A DNA stretch of 6,260 bases from Muribaculaceae bacterium (GTDB lineage: Bacteria > Bacteroidota > Bacteroidia > Bacteroidales > Muribaculaceae): positions 1 to 6,260 of the forward strand of contig JAIDKP010000475.1 in assembly GCA_029051445.1 (NCBI GenBank). Reading direction: 5' to 3'. The notes under the pieces were generated by a model. The model did not search any database and was not told the origin of the DNA. It was given only the letters and a program-made list of their open reading frames with translations. Numbering within the stretch: the first letter of the stretch is position 1; the number at the start of each line of letters is the position of its first letter. The position numbers were made by a program, and so were the translations under genes. This document shows positions 1-5,809 of the stretch, piece after piece.

Positions 1-424
1 CAACAATGGAGACAAAGCCCGAGACGCACTCAGGACATTTGCCGAATGTTTCTGCCTGCCCAATTCATTTCACGCCAACGGCGACCAGACAAAAAGTGGC
101 AAATCTAAGTTCACCTATCGTCCATTTACTCTGGAAGGAAACCTTGCCTTTGCCGATGCACTGCAGAGGATGCTGATACAAAGCCGAAAGGGTGTCATTA
201 AGATTTTCCCTGCGATACCGTCGGACTGGAAAGATGTCAGCTTTGAGAAACTTCGCACCGAAGGAGGAGTTCTTGTATCGGCAACAATGACCGACGGCAA
301 TACAACCGAAATAAAAGCCATGAGCGAAAACGGAGGAACATTCAGCTTCCTCATCTCCGGAAAGATGAAAGAAATCAATCTTCCGGCAAACAAATGGACA
401 GAAATTCAGATTAATGATTTCTGA
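1..424 (+). CDS. GH95-like glycoside hydrolase, C-terminal end (partial)
   Basis: The frame is open from position 2 and ends at TGA 422-424. This gives 140 residues with no start, so the gene begins before the window. The visible part has the tail typical of GH95 (alpha-L-fucosidase/alpha-galactosidase) enzymes: an NGD-K-ARDALRTFAE helix, FHANGDQ, then FTYRPFTLEGNLAFADALQ (the end of the alpha/alpha barrel). The block MLIQSRKGVIKIFPAIPSDW follows, and then a beta-rich C-terminal domain starting near KLRTEGGVLVSA. GH95 enzymes remove terminal fucose or related sugars from plant or host glycans, usually in the periplasm or on the surface of gut Bacteroidales. The catalytic residues and any signal peptide lie outside the window, so substrate and activity cannot be judged. 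The family call is by recognition of the C-terminal blocks; a neighbouring family with the same fold is the main alternative. Confidence 0.8.
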   Translation, partial: NNGDKARDALRTFAECFCLPNSFHANGDQTKSGKSKFTYRPFTLEGNLAFADALQRMLIQSRKGVIKIFPAIPSDWKDVSFEKLRTEGGVLVSATMTDGNTTEIKAMSENGGTFSFLISGKMKEINLPANKWTEIQINDF

Positions 425-449
425 CTTCCGGAAATCAAGCGACAGAACA

Positions 450-1394
450 ATGCCACGCAGGATTAATATACGCCGTTATACTCCCGCCGACAAGTCACAA
501 TGGGACACATTTGTCAGAGACTCAAAAAACAGCACATTTCTTTTCCAACGCGATTACATGGACTATCACAGCGACCGGTTTCACGACTGGTCGCTTGTCG
601 CTTATGATGACAGCGGCCGTATCGCCGCACTTCTTCCAGCCAACCGCGACAGCGATACACTGCATTCACACCAGGGTCTCACCTACGGCGGGTGGATCAC
701 ACCAGCGCGCGGGTGCGACATGCAGTCCATGATACAGCTTTGGGAGAAATCGCTCTACTACATGCGCAACCATGGTATCGGCTGCTTGATCTACAAACCG
801 GTTCCCCACATCTATCATCGCTATCCGGCCGAAGAGGACTTGTACGCACTGTTTCACTCAGGCGCAAAACTTATCCGACGTCAAGTCTCCTCGGCGATCG
901 ACCTGTCGATGCCTGTTCTGTATAACAAAAATACGCATAGGAAGCTCAAGAGCGAAAAGAGAGCGACAATACAGACGAGTTATCGCCTAAAGAATTTTTG
1001 GTGCATCCTGGAGCAATTATTGCGCGAAAAACATGATACAGCCCCGGTGCACACTCTCGACGAGATCACATTGCTCCACTCACGTTTCCCCGACAATATC
1101 GTGCTTGTGACCGCCGAGGAAAGCGGCAATGTAATAGCCGGAGCCGTTTTATACCTGACGGACACTGTCGTACACCTCCAATATGCCGCCACGACAGAGC
1201 ACGGACGCAGTCTCAACGTCTTTCCAGCACTCTACGACCACGTAATGCAGAATCTATGCCAGGGACGCCGATATCTTGACTTCGGCACATCGGACGGCCG
1301 ACAGACTGATACTCTTAACCTCGGACTTCTGCAACACAAATACGGGCTCGGCGGCCGCGCCGTCGTCTACGACACCTACTCCCTCGACCTATAA
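450..1394 (+). CDS. FemAB/GNAT-like acyltransferase
   Basis: A 314-residue protein resembling the GNAT/FemAB-type acyltransferases of Bacteroidetes. The N-terminal half has IRRYTPADKSQWDTFV (about 7-22), STFLFQRDYMDYHSDRF (28-44) and HSHQGLTYGG (72-81). The C-terminal half has the acetyltransferase-like core: an IAGAVLY strand near 229-235, QYAATTEHGR (244-253), DFGTSDG (277-283) and LQHKYGLGGR (294-303), the last reminiscent of the FemAB ending. The family transfers acyl or aminoacyl groups to sugars, lipids or peptidoglycan precursors; the substrate here is unknown. No signal peptide or membrane segment is visible, so it is probably cytoplasmic. An ATG at 414 would add 12 polar residues and overlap the upstream gene by 11 nt. 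I chose 450 because little precedes the conserved RRY block in relatives as I remember them, and because A occupies -3 and -6, as Bacteroidetes favour. It lies 25 nt after the GH95-like gene and may be co-transcribed with it. Confidence 0.82.
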   Translation: MPRRINIRRYTPADKSQWDTFVRDSKNSTFLFQRDYMDYHSDRFHDWSLVAYDDSGRIAALLPANRDSDTLHSHQGLTYGGWITPARGCDMQSMIQLWEKSLYYMRNHGIGCLIYKPVPHIYHRYPAEEDLYALFHSGAKLIRRQVSSAIDLSMPVLYNKNTHRKLKSEKRATIQTSYRLKNFWCILEQLLREKHDTAPVHTLDEITLLHSRFPDNIVLVTAEESGNVIAGAVLYLTDTVVHLQYAATTEHGRSLNVFPALYDHVMQNLCQGRRYLDFGTSDGRQTDTLNLGLLQHKYGLGGRAVVYDTYSLDL

Positions 1395-1395
1395 A

Positions 1396-1432
1396 TAAAA
1401 AAACTCAGGCCGGATAATTATATCCGGCCTGA
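1396..1432 (-). terminator. Rho-independent terminator of the rplM-rpsI-rpsB-tsf operon
   Basis: A perfect 12-bp stem (1405-1416 with 1421-1432, TCAGGCCGGATA and its complement) closes a 4-nt loop. On the minus strand it is followed by one G and then seven U (1403 down to 1397). This is a classic intrinsic terminator located 32 nt after the tsf stop. On the plus strand the same hairpin is preceded, not followed, by the A/T tract, so it should terminate the convergent acyltransferase gene less well. That gene's stop codon (1392-1394) is immediately beside it. Confidence 0.93.
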
Positions 1433-1464
1433 AGTCTATATCAGGTGTATCTTCTATACGGAGA

Positions 1465-2457
1465 TTAGTCCTGGTTGAGGTTTACGCGCTTGAACGCTAC
1501 AGCCGCCAGACCCTTCTGGGTGTTGTCAAGGAACTGACCTACGGTGAGCTTGCTGTCCTGAACGTACTCCTGCTCCATGAGGCACGACTCCTTGAAGAAC
1601 TTGTTGAGACGGCCATTGGCGATGTTCTGGATCATAGCCTCGGGAAGGTTTGCAGCCTTAGCTTCGGCAGTAGTCTTCATGATCTCACGACCCTTGGCAG
1701 CCTCTTCCTCAGTGATCCAGCCCTTCGACATGTTGGACTCGATATGATCCTCAGAGTCGAAGTGGTTGGGGTTAAGACCTGCTTTCTTCAGTGCGGCCTC
1801 AACAGCCTTGCGCACCTGCTCCTGCTTGGTCTTCTCGACTGCCACAGCGATCTCCTGGTCGATAGTTGCCTGAGGAACATCCTCGCGGCTTACAGCAACC
1901 GGATTCATCGAAGCGATCTGCATGCAGATCTCGCGGCCGATCTGACTGTCGACACCCTCGAGGTTGAAGCCCACGATAGCAGCGAGCTTGTTGTTGAAGT
2001 GATTGTAGGCAGCTGTGGTAGGAGCCTCTACGACCTCATATGCACCGAGCTCTGTCTTCTCGCCGGTCTTGCCCGACTCCTCGACGATAAGAGCCTCGAT
2101 TGTCTGGCCGTCGACTACGATAGCCTTCAGCTCCTCTACAGTCTTGGCCTTATTAGCTACAGCTGCATCAAGAATCTTTTTGGTAAGGTCGACAAAACCG
2201 GCATTCTTGGCTACAAAGTCGGTCTCACACTGGAGAGCTACGATAGCAGCGAAATTGCCGTCGTTCTTCGACAGTACGCAACCCTCGGAAGCCTGACGGT
2301 CCTCACGCTTGGCGGCTACAGCCTGACCTTTTTTACGGAGGATCTCAACAGCGGCCTCGATGTCGCCATTGGTCTCGGCAAGGGCTTTTTTGCAATCCAT
2401 CAAGCCGGCACTTGTGAGGTGACGGAGCTTGGTGATTTCTGCCATTGTTACTGCCAT
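1465..2457 (-). CDS. tsf: Translation elongation factor Ts (EF-Ts)
   Basis: EF-Ts is the guanine-nucleotide exchange factor that binds EF-Tu-GDP in the cytoplasm and releases GDP. The 330 residues begin with the UBA-like domain (about 5-55: ITKLRHLTSAGLMDCKKAL, GQAVAAKR). The TDFV motif follows at 79-82; in E. coli its Asp and Phe intrude near the EF-Tu magnesium site. After it come two core repeats, with MQIASMNP and the coiled-coil-like EKTKQEQVRKAVEAALKKAG stretch. The C-terminal module contains KLTVGQFL. The protein is longer than E. coli EF-Ts (283 aa), as usual in Bacteroidetes. The MAVTMAEITKL start matches Bacteroides homologues that begin MAVSMADITKL, so I kept the first Met rather than Met5. 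There is no Shine-Dalgarno sequence. It is the last gene of its operon, 101 nt after rpsB, with a strong hairpin in the spacer. Confidence 0.98.
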   Translation of the reverse strand: MAVTMAEITKLRHLTSAGLMDCKKALAETNGDIEAAVEILRKKGQAVAAKREDRQASEGCVLSKNDGNFAAIVALQCETDFVAKNAGFVDLTKKILDAAVANKAKTVEELKAIVVDGQTIEALIVEESGKTGEKTELGAYEVVEAPTTAAYNHFNNKLAAIVGFNLEGVDSQIGREICMQIASMNPVAVSREDVPQATIDQEIAVAVEKTKQEQVRKAVEAALKKAGLNPNHFDSEDHIESNMSKGWITEEEAAKGREIMKTTAEAKAANLPEAMIQNIANGRLNKFFKESCLMEQEYVQDSKLTVGQFLDNTQKGLAAVAFKRVNLNQD

Positions 2458-2500
2458 AATATGGAGTATTTAGGAGTTTACAGATTAGTAAAAAGGGGAA

Positions 2501-2538
2501 CATGAAAGGATGCTCCCGGCGGGAGCTTCCTTTACATG
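2501..2538 (-). other. Hairpin in the rpsB-tsf spacer (possible attenuator or processing site)
   Basis: A near-perfect inverted repeat. CATG (2501-2504) pairs with CATG (2535-2538), AAAGGA (2505-2510) with TCCTTT (2528-2533), and GCTCCC (2512-2517) with GGGAGC (2521-2526). It has a 3-nt loop, one 1x1 mismatch and one bulged base. On the transcript it starts about 20 nt after the rpsB stop and is followed by UUCCCC and five U. The U run lies six bases past the full stem, so this is not a canonical terminator. Partial termination, stabilisation of the rpsB 3' end or RNase III cleavage are all possible. The stem is seen in the sequence; the function is inferred. Confidence 0.6.
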
Positions 2539-2558
2539 CCCTCTATAAGTATTGTTTA

Positions 2559-3398
2559 TTACTCAGCAGCCTCTGCGGGAGCTTCTGCTGCCTCGGCTGC
2601 CGGAGCGGCACCCTTGTCATCGTTTTTGCGGATGCGGCGACGCTCGCGACGGGGAGCACCACCCTCACCTGCAGCCTGAGCTTCAGCGGCGGCGTTGTCG
2701 GCTTTCTCGACCTTGCGCTCCTCAAGACCCTCGGCCATAGCGGCAACAACGGTGTCAAGGATCAGCTCGATCGACTTCGATGCGTCGTCGTTGGCAGGGA
2801 TAACGTAATCGACGGTCGAGGGATCGCTATTGGTGTCGACGATACCGAACACGGGGATACCGAGACGGTTAGCCTCTGCAACAGCGATATGCTCCTTGAG
2901 CACATCGATAACAAAGAGAGCCGAGGGAAGACGGTTCAGATCGGCGATAGAACCGAGGTTCTTCTCGAGTTTTGCACGCTGACGTGTGATCTGAAGCTTC
3001 TCGCGCTTCGACAGATTGTCGAATGTACCATCCTTGGTCATCTTGTCGATAGAAGTCATCTTCTTGACAGCCTTGCGGATGGTGGGGAAGTTGGTGAGCA
3101 TACCGCCCGGCCAGCGCTCGATCACGTAGGGCATACCGATCTGCTGAGCCTTGTCGGCGGTAACTTGTTTGGCCTGTTTTTTGGTGGCTACAAACAGGAC
3201 TTTCTTGCCTGCTTTCGCCATGCTCTTCAGGGCAGCTGCAGCCTCGTCGAGCTTGGCAGCGGTCTTGTAGAGATCAAGAATGTGGATACCGTTGCGCTCC
3301 ATGAAGATGTAGGGAGCCATGGCCGGGTTCCATTTTCTTTTGAGATGGCCAAAGTGGCAGCCGGCTTCGAGGAGCTGGTCAAATGTAGGAGTTGACAT
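2559..3398 (-). CDS. rpsB: 30S ribosomal protein S2 (uS2)
   Basis: S2 sits on the back of the 30S subunit between head and body and is needed for S1 binding and full subunit function. The 279 residues include the family blocks EAGCHFGHLKRKWNPAMAPY (11-30), LFVATKKQAK (68-77), ERWPGGMLTNFPTIRKAVKKM (94-114), RLPSALFVIDV (156-166) and IPVFGIVDTNSDP (181-193). A PANDDASKSIELI segment follows at 201-213. E. coli S2 is 241 aa; the extra length is a C-terminal low-complexity tail (about 232-279), Ala/Glu-rich with a basic RRERRRIRK patch. An in-frame ATG at 3452 would add 18 residues, but it sits at the tip of an RNA hairpin. The MSTPTFDQLLEAGCHFGH start fits the family, so 3398 was chosen. It is the third gene of the operon. 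Confidence 0.98.
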   Translation of the reverse strand: MSTPTFDQLLEAGCHFGHLKRKWNPAMAPYIFMERNGIHILDLYKTAAKLDEAAAALKSMAKAGKKVLFVATKKQAKQVTADKAQQIGMPYVIERWPGGMLTNFPTIRKAVKKMTSIDKMTKDGTFDNLSKREKLQITRQRAKLEKNLGSIADLNRLPSALFVIDVLKEHIAVAEANRLGIPVFGIVDTNSDPSTVDYVIPANDDASKSIELILDTVVAAMAEGLEERKVEKADNAAAEAQAAGEGGAPRRERRRIRKNDDKGAAPAAEAAEAPAEAAE

Positions 3399-3431
3399 GA
3401 TTGTCTTTTGTTGTTTACGTTCTTGAAATTC

Positions 3432-3471
3432 AATTCCGGGGTAAAGCCGCATGGCGGCTGTCGGCGGAATT
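3432..3471 (-). promoter_or_regulatory. Structured RNA in the rpsB leader (candidate S2 autoregulatory element)
   Basis: On the transcript strand, AATTCCG pairs with CGGAATT (7 bp; 3465-3471 with 3432-3438). This encloses a second perfect stem, AGCCGC with GCGGCT (6 bp; 3454-3459 with 3445-3450). The apical loop is 3 nt, and an asymmetric 5/6-nt internal loop separates the stems. The fold ends 33 nt before the rpsB start and has no U run after it, so it does not look like a terminator. Two stacked helices around an internal loop are typical of ribosomal-protein leaders. Autogenous control by S2 is known in other bacteria, but the function here is inference. Confidence 0.5.
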
Positions 3472-3489
3472 TAGATACTAAACACAAGC

Positions 3490-3507
3490 TATGGGTCGTA
3501 ACCCACA
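3490..3507 (-). other. Small hairpin in the rpsI-rpsB spacer with a UACG tetraloop
   Basis: On the transcript strand TGTGGGT pairs with ACCCATA (7 bp, one G-U) around a TACG loop. The loop belongs to the UNCG class of stable tetraloops, although it is closed by U-A instead of C-G. It starts 23 nt after the rpsI stop. The downstream sequence is not U-rich, so it is more likely a 3'-end or processing element, or part of the rpsB leader, than a terminator. Confidence 0.4.
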
Positions 3508-3530
3508 GAATGAGTGAGAGAGGATAATGA

Positions 3531-3917
3531 TTAACGCTTGGAGAACTGGAAGCGCTTGCGGGCCTTGGGCTGACCGGGTTTCTTACGCTCAACAGAACGC
3601 GGGTCGCGGGTCATGAAGCCATTGGCACGAAGAACAGACTTGTCCTCTGCATTGATTTTTACAAGCGCGCGGGCGATAGCGAGACGCAGAGCCTCAGCCT
3701 GGCCTTTGTAGCCGCCGCCGTCGAGATTGACACGGATGTCATACTTGCCTTCTGCCTCGAGCACCAGAAGCGGCTGCTTCACGATGTACTGAAGGATCGA
3801 AGAGGGGAAATAGACTTCCAGAGGACGCTTGTTGATGATGATCTCGCCGTTGCCTTCCTTGACAATCACGCGAGCTACGGCAGCCTTACGACGGCCAACT
3901 GCATTAACTGTTTCCAT
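3531..3917 (-). CDS. rpsI: 30S ribosomal protein S9 (uS9)
   Basis: S9 belongs to the head of the small subunit, and its C-terminal tail reaches into the P site to contact tRNA. The 128 residues are close to the usual size (E. coli 130). Visible blocks are VNAVGRRKAAVARVIV (4-19), GEIIINKRPLEVYF (24-37), the signature NLDGGGYKGQAEALRLAIARAL (64-85) and RDPRSVERKKPGQPKARKRF (104-123). The sequence ends in the conserved FSKR, so the functional tail is intact. Translation starts at ATG 3917, preceded directly by a run of A (CCTAAAAAA), which suits Bacteroidetes initiation without Shine-Dalgarno pairing. It is 23 nt after rplM, the usual rplM-rpsI pair. Confidence 0.98.
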   Translation of the reverse strand: METVNAVGRRKAAVARVIVKEGNGEIIINKRPLEVYFPSSILQYIVKQPLLVLEAEGKYDIRVNLDGGGYKGQAEALRLAIARALVKINAEDKSVLRANGFMTRDPRSVERKKPGQPKARKRFQFSKR

Positions 3918-3940
3918 TTTTTTAGGTTCAGGGAGGTTGG

Positions 3941-4420
3941 TTATTTAACGGCGTTGATGTCTATCGCTTTGGGGTTCTGAGCCTCGTGGGGATGGCTCGG
4001 GCCATTGTAGACATGCATGTTGTTGATAAGCTTTCTGCCAAGACGGTTCTTGGGGAGCATACCCTTGACACCACGGATGAACAGAGGGTGCTTGCCGGCC
4101 TTGAGGTGCTTGTTGAAAGACTTTTTCATCAGAACTTCGGGTGTCAGCTCACGCTGTCCGCCGGGATAGCCGGTATAGTTCAGATAGATCTTGTCGGTCA
4201 TCTTCTTGCCGGTGAAAACGATCTTCTCGGCATTGATGATAACAACGTAGTCGCCACACTCGACAAACGGAGTGTAGTCGGGCTTGTTTTTCCCCCTGAG
4301 GATCTTGGCGACCTTCGAGCAGAGACGGCCGAAATGCTGGCCTTCAGCATCGATAAGCACCCAGTTGCGCTCAACGTTCTCGGCGTTGGGGGAAACGGTT
4401 TTGTAGCTTAATGTATCCAC
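3941..4420 (-). CDS. rplM: 50S ribosomal protein L13 (uL13), GTG start
   Basis: L13 is an early assembly protein of the large subunit, binding 23S rRNA. The 159 residues (E. coli 142) contain NWVLIDAEGQHFGRLCSKVA (19-38), ILRGKNKP (40-47), CGDYVVIINAEKIVFTGKK (55-73) and YTGYPGGQRELTPE (82-95). The L13 signature VKGMLPKNRLGRKLINNMHVY runs from 118 to 138, followed by HPHEAQNPKAIDIN. The start is GTG at 4418-4420. It gives MDTLSYKT, the N-terminus expected in Bacteroidales. An in-frame TAA lies only 6 nt upstream of the GTG (4427-4429), and the first internal ATG is codon 74, so no other start is reasonable. The 20 nt before it are almost pure A/T. It is the first gene of the ribosomal operon, behind a clear promoter and a leader of about 105 nt. 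Confidence 0.97.
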   Translation of the reverse strand: MDTLSYKTVSPNAENVERNWVLIDAEGQHFGRLCSKVAKILRGKNKPDYTPFVECGDYVVIINAEKIVFTGKKMTDKIYLNYTGYPGGQRELTPEVLMKKSFNKHLKAGKHPLFIRGVKGMLPKNRLGRKLINNMHVYNGPSHPHEAQNPKAIDINAVK

Positions 4421-4455
4421 ACTAATTTAATTTATTAATACACATTACACCCGTC

Positions 4456-4498
4456 CCGCAATCAGTGACACACAGGCCATTGGCATCACTTCAAGCAG
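4456..4498 (-). promoter_or_regulatory. Structured leader of rplM (candidate L13 autoregulatory RNA)
   Basis: The rplM 5' UTR can fold into a long hairpin on the transcript strand. Its outer helix is CTGC with GCGG (4495-4498 with 4456-4459, one G-U). A symmetric 4x4 internal loop follows, containing an A-G/G-A tandem. The middle helix AGTGA with TCACT (4486-4490 with 4464-4468) may continue through U-G, G-U and C-G pairs, or be capped by a small GCC-AAT-GGC hairpin. It ends about 35 nt before the GTG. Rho-independent terminator features are absent on this strand, so any control would be at translation. I recall ribosomal-leader candidates reported in Bacteroidia, possibly including an L13 one; a covariance-model search would settle this. 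Confidence 0.45.
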
Positions 4499-4532
4499 TC
4501 AGGGCTTTTTTCTTTTCAGATTTTATCGGCTG

Positions 4533-4564
4533 CAAAGGTACCACTATTTTTTCATAACACCAAA
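4533..4564 (-). promoter_or_regulatory. Bacteroidetes-type sigma-ABfr promoter of the rplM operon
   Basis: Read on the minus strand, TTTG (4564-4561) is followed after exactly 20 bp by TACCTTTG (4540-4533). This fits the Bacteroides consensus of a -33 TTTG and a -7 TAnnTTTG. Transcription should start a few bases later, near 4525-4530, giving a leader of about 105-110 nt. The -33 box is only 36 bp past the aminotransferase stop. No intrinsic terminator separates them, so some read-through from the upstream genes is likely. I found no second copy of the -7 motif in the spacers of the ribosomal block. Confidence 0.87.
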
Positions 4565-4600
4565 TCATTCACCGACAAATATCACATTCTAAATCCTACG

Positions 4601-5803
4601 CTACCCGACGGTGCGGCCGGGATAGGCGGCAAGGGCATGACGGAGCACCTCCATGGCCTTACCGAGCTCATCCTTTTCAAGCACATAGGCCATGCGGACC
4701 TCGTTGCGTCCTTTGCCGGGAGTAGTATAGAATCCCGATGCCGGAGCCATGAAGACTGTCTGCCCTTCATATTCAAATTCGCTGAGACACCATTTGCAGA
4801 ACTCATCGGCATCGTCGACAGGAAGACTGACAACTGTATAGAAAGCCCCCATCGGTATAGGAGTATAGCAACCGGGGATACGGTTGATCTGATCTACGAG
4901 AAACTTGCGACGCTCGACATACTCGTTGTAGGTCGCAAGCATATATTCCTGCGAAGTATCGATAGAAGCCTCGGCAACAATCTGCCCAAGCAGTGGCGGG
5001 CTAAGACGCGCCTGACAGAACTTCATCACATTTTTCTTCAGTCCGGCATGTTTGGTGATAAGCGCACCGATCCTTATTCCGCACTCATTGTAGCGCTTAG
5101 ACACAGAGTCGATAAGTACTACATTGTTTTCGATACCCGGAAGATGAAACGCCGAGATATACGGTGCTCCGGTATAACAGAACTCTCTGTAGACCTCGTC
5201 GGAAAAAAGAAACAGGTCATGCTTCATCACCAGATCCCTTATCTGAAGCATCTCCTTCATCGTGTAGAGATAACCAGTAGGATTATTGGGATTACAGATA
5301 AGTATACCTTTGGTCTTTGGCGTGATAAGCTTTTCAAACTCCCCTATCGGAGGAAGCTCGAACCCGTTTTCAATTGTCGACGGCACCGTGACGATCTTAG
5401 CACCGGCCGATATTGCAAAAGCCATGTAATTGGCATAGGCCGGCTCAGGAACGATGATCTCGTCGCCCGGATCCAGACAGGCCATAAATGCAAAAAGCAC
5501 CGCCTCCGATCCACCTGTAGTGACTATGATATCATAGATCTCGACATCTATATTAAACCGATGATAATACTCACACAGCTTCATGCGCAATGAGTACAGC
5601 CCTTGCGACGGACTATACTCCAACACTTTGCGATCAATATTACGCAGCGCCTCAAATGCCTCGCACGGTGTGGCGACATCGGGCTGTCCTATATTGAGCT
5701 TATAAACTTTAATTCCTTTTGCAATAGCCTTGTCGGCCAATGGCACAAGACGTCTTATCGGCGATGCCGGCATCACTTCGCCGCGATTGGAAACCTTAGG
5801 CAT
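4601..5803 (-). CDS. Class I/II PLP-dependent aminotransferase (aspartate aminotransferase-like)
   Basis: A 400-residue, full-length fold-type I aminotransferase of the AspC/COG0436 group. These enzymes move an amino group between an amino acid and a 2-oxo acid through pyridoxal phosphate in the cytoplasm. Visible landmarks are KLNIGQPDVATP (35-46), the phosphate-binding TTGGSEAV (95-102), PAYANY (121-126), NPNNPTG (171-177) and SDEVYREF (201-208, Asp202 for the pyridine nitrogen). The Schiff-base lysine is K236 in SVSKRYNECGIRIGAL. The substrate-carboxylate arginine is R370 in GRNEVR. The sequence closely resembles Bacteroides proteins annotated as aspartate aminotransferase, from MPASPIR at the start to AYPGR at the end. 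Substrate specificity (Asp, Ala, aromatic or other) cannot be read from sequence alone, so I give no symbol. It starts 6 nt after the phosphodiesterase gene, so the two form an operon. Confidence 0.94.
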   Translation of the reverse strand: MPKVSNRGEVMPASPIRRLVPLADKAIAKGIKVYKLNIGQPDVATPCEAFEALRNIDRKVLEYSPSQGLYSLRMKLCEYYHRFNIDVEIYDIIVTTGGSEAVLFAFMACLDPGDEIIVPEPAYANYMAFAISAGAKIVTVPSTIENGFELPPIGEFEKLITPKTKGILICNPNNPTGYLYTMKEMLQIRDLVMKHDLFLFSDEVYREFCYTGAPYISAFHLPGIENNVVLIDSVSKRYNECGIRIGALITKHAGLKKNVMKFCQARLSPPLLGQIVAEASIDTSQEYMLATYNEYVERRKFLVDQINRIPGCYTPIPMGAFYTVVSLPVDDADEFCKWCLSEFEYEGQTVFMAPASGFYTTPGKGRNEVRMAYVLEKDELGKAMEVLRHALAAYPGRTVG

Positions 5804-5809
5804 AGTACG

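Noticed and set aside
1744..3395. Two long plus-strand reading frames (1744-2505 and 2502-3395) overlapping by ATGA, looking like a two-gene operon.
   Set aside because: They are exactly codon-register antisense to tsf and rpsB. TTA, CTA and TCA codons are rare in highly expressed genes, so the complementary frame lacks stops. The translations are low-information Leu/Ser/Gly/Val-rich sequences with no recognisable family.
3399..3452. Upstream ATG extending rpsB by 18 residues.
   Set aside because: The extension (MRLYPGIEF...) is not part of S2, sits on a hairpin tip, and MSTPTFDQLLEAGCHFGH matches the family start. Its open frame is short and probably chance.
3986..4411. 141-codon plus-strand reading frame.
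   Set aside because: It is antisense in register to rplM; no family resemblance.
4496..4516. Plus-strand GGGC followed by a T-rich run, resembling a terminator tail.
   Set aside because: There is no plus-strand gene upstream to terminate and no strong stem directly before the T run. On the transcribed strand it is just the A-rich early leader of rplM.
4637..5593. 318-codon plus-strand reading frame.
   Set aside because: It is antisense in register to the aminotransferase, whose motifs (NPNNPTG, SVSK, GRNEVR) are unmistakable.
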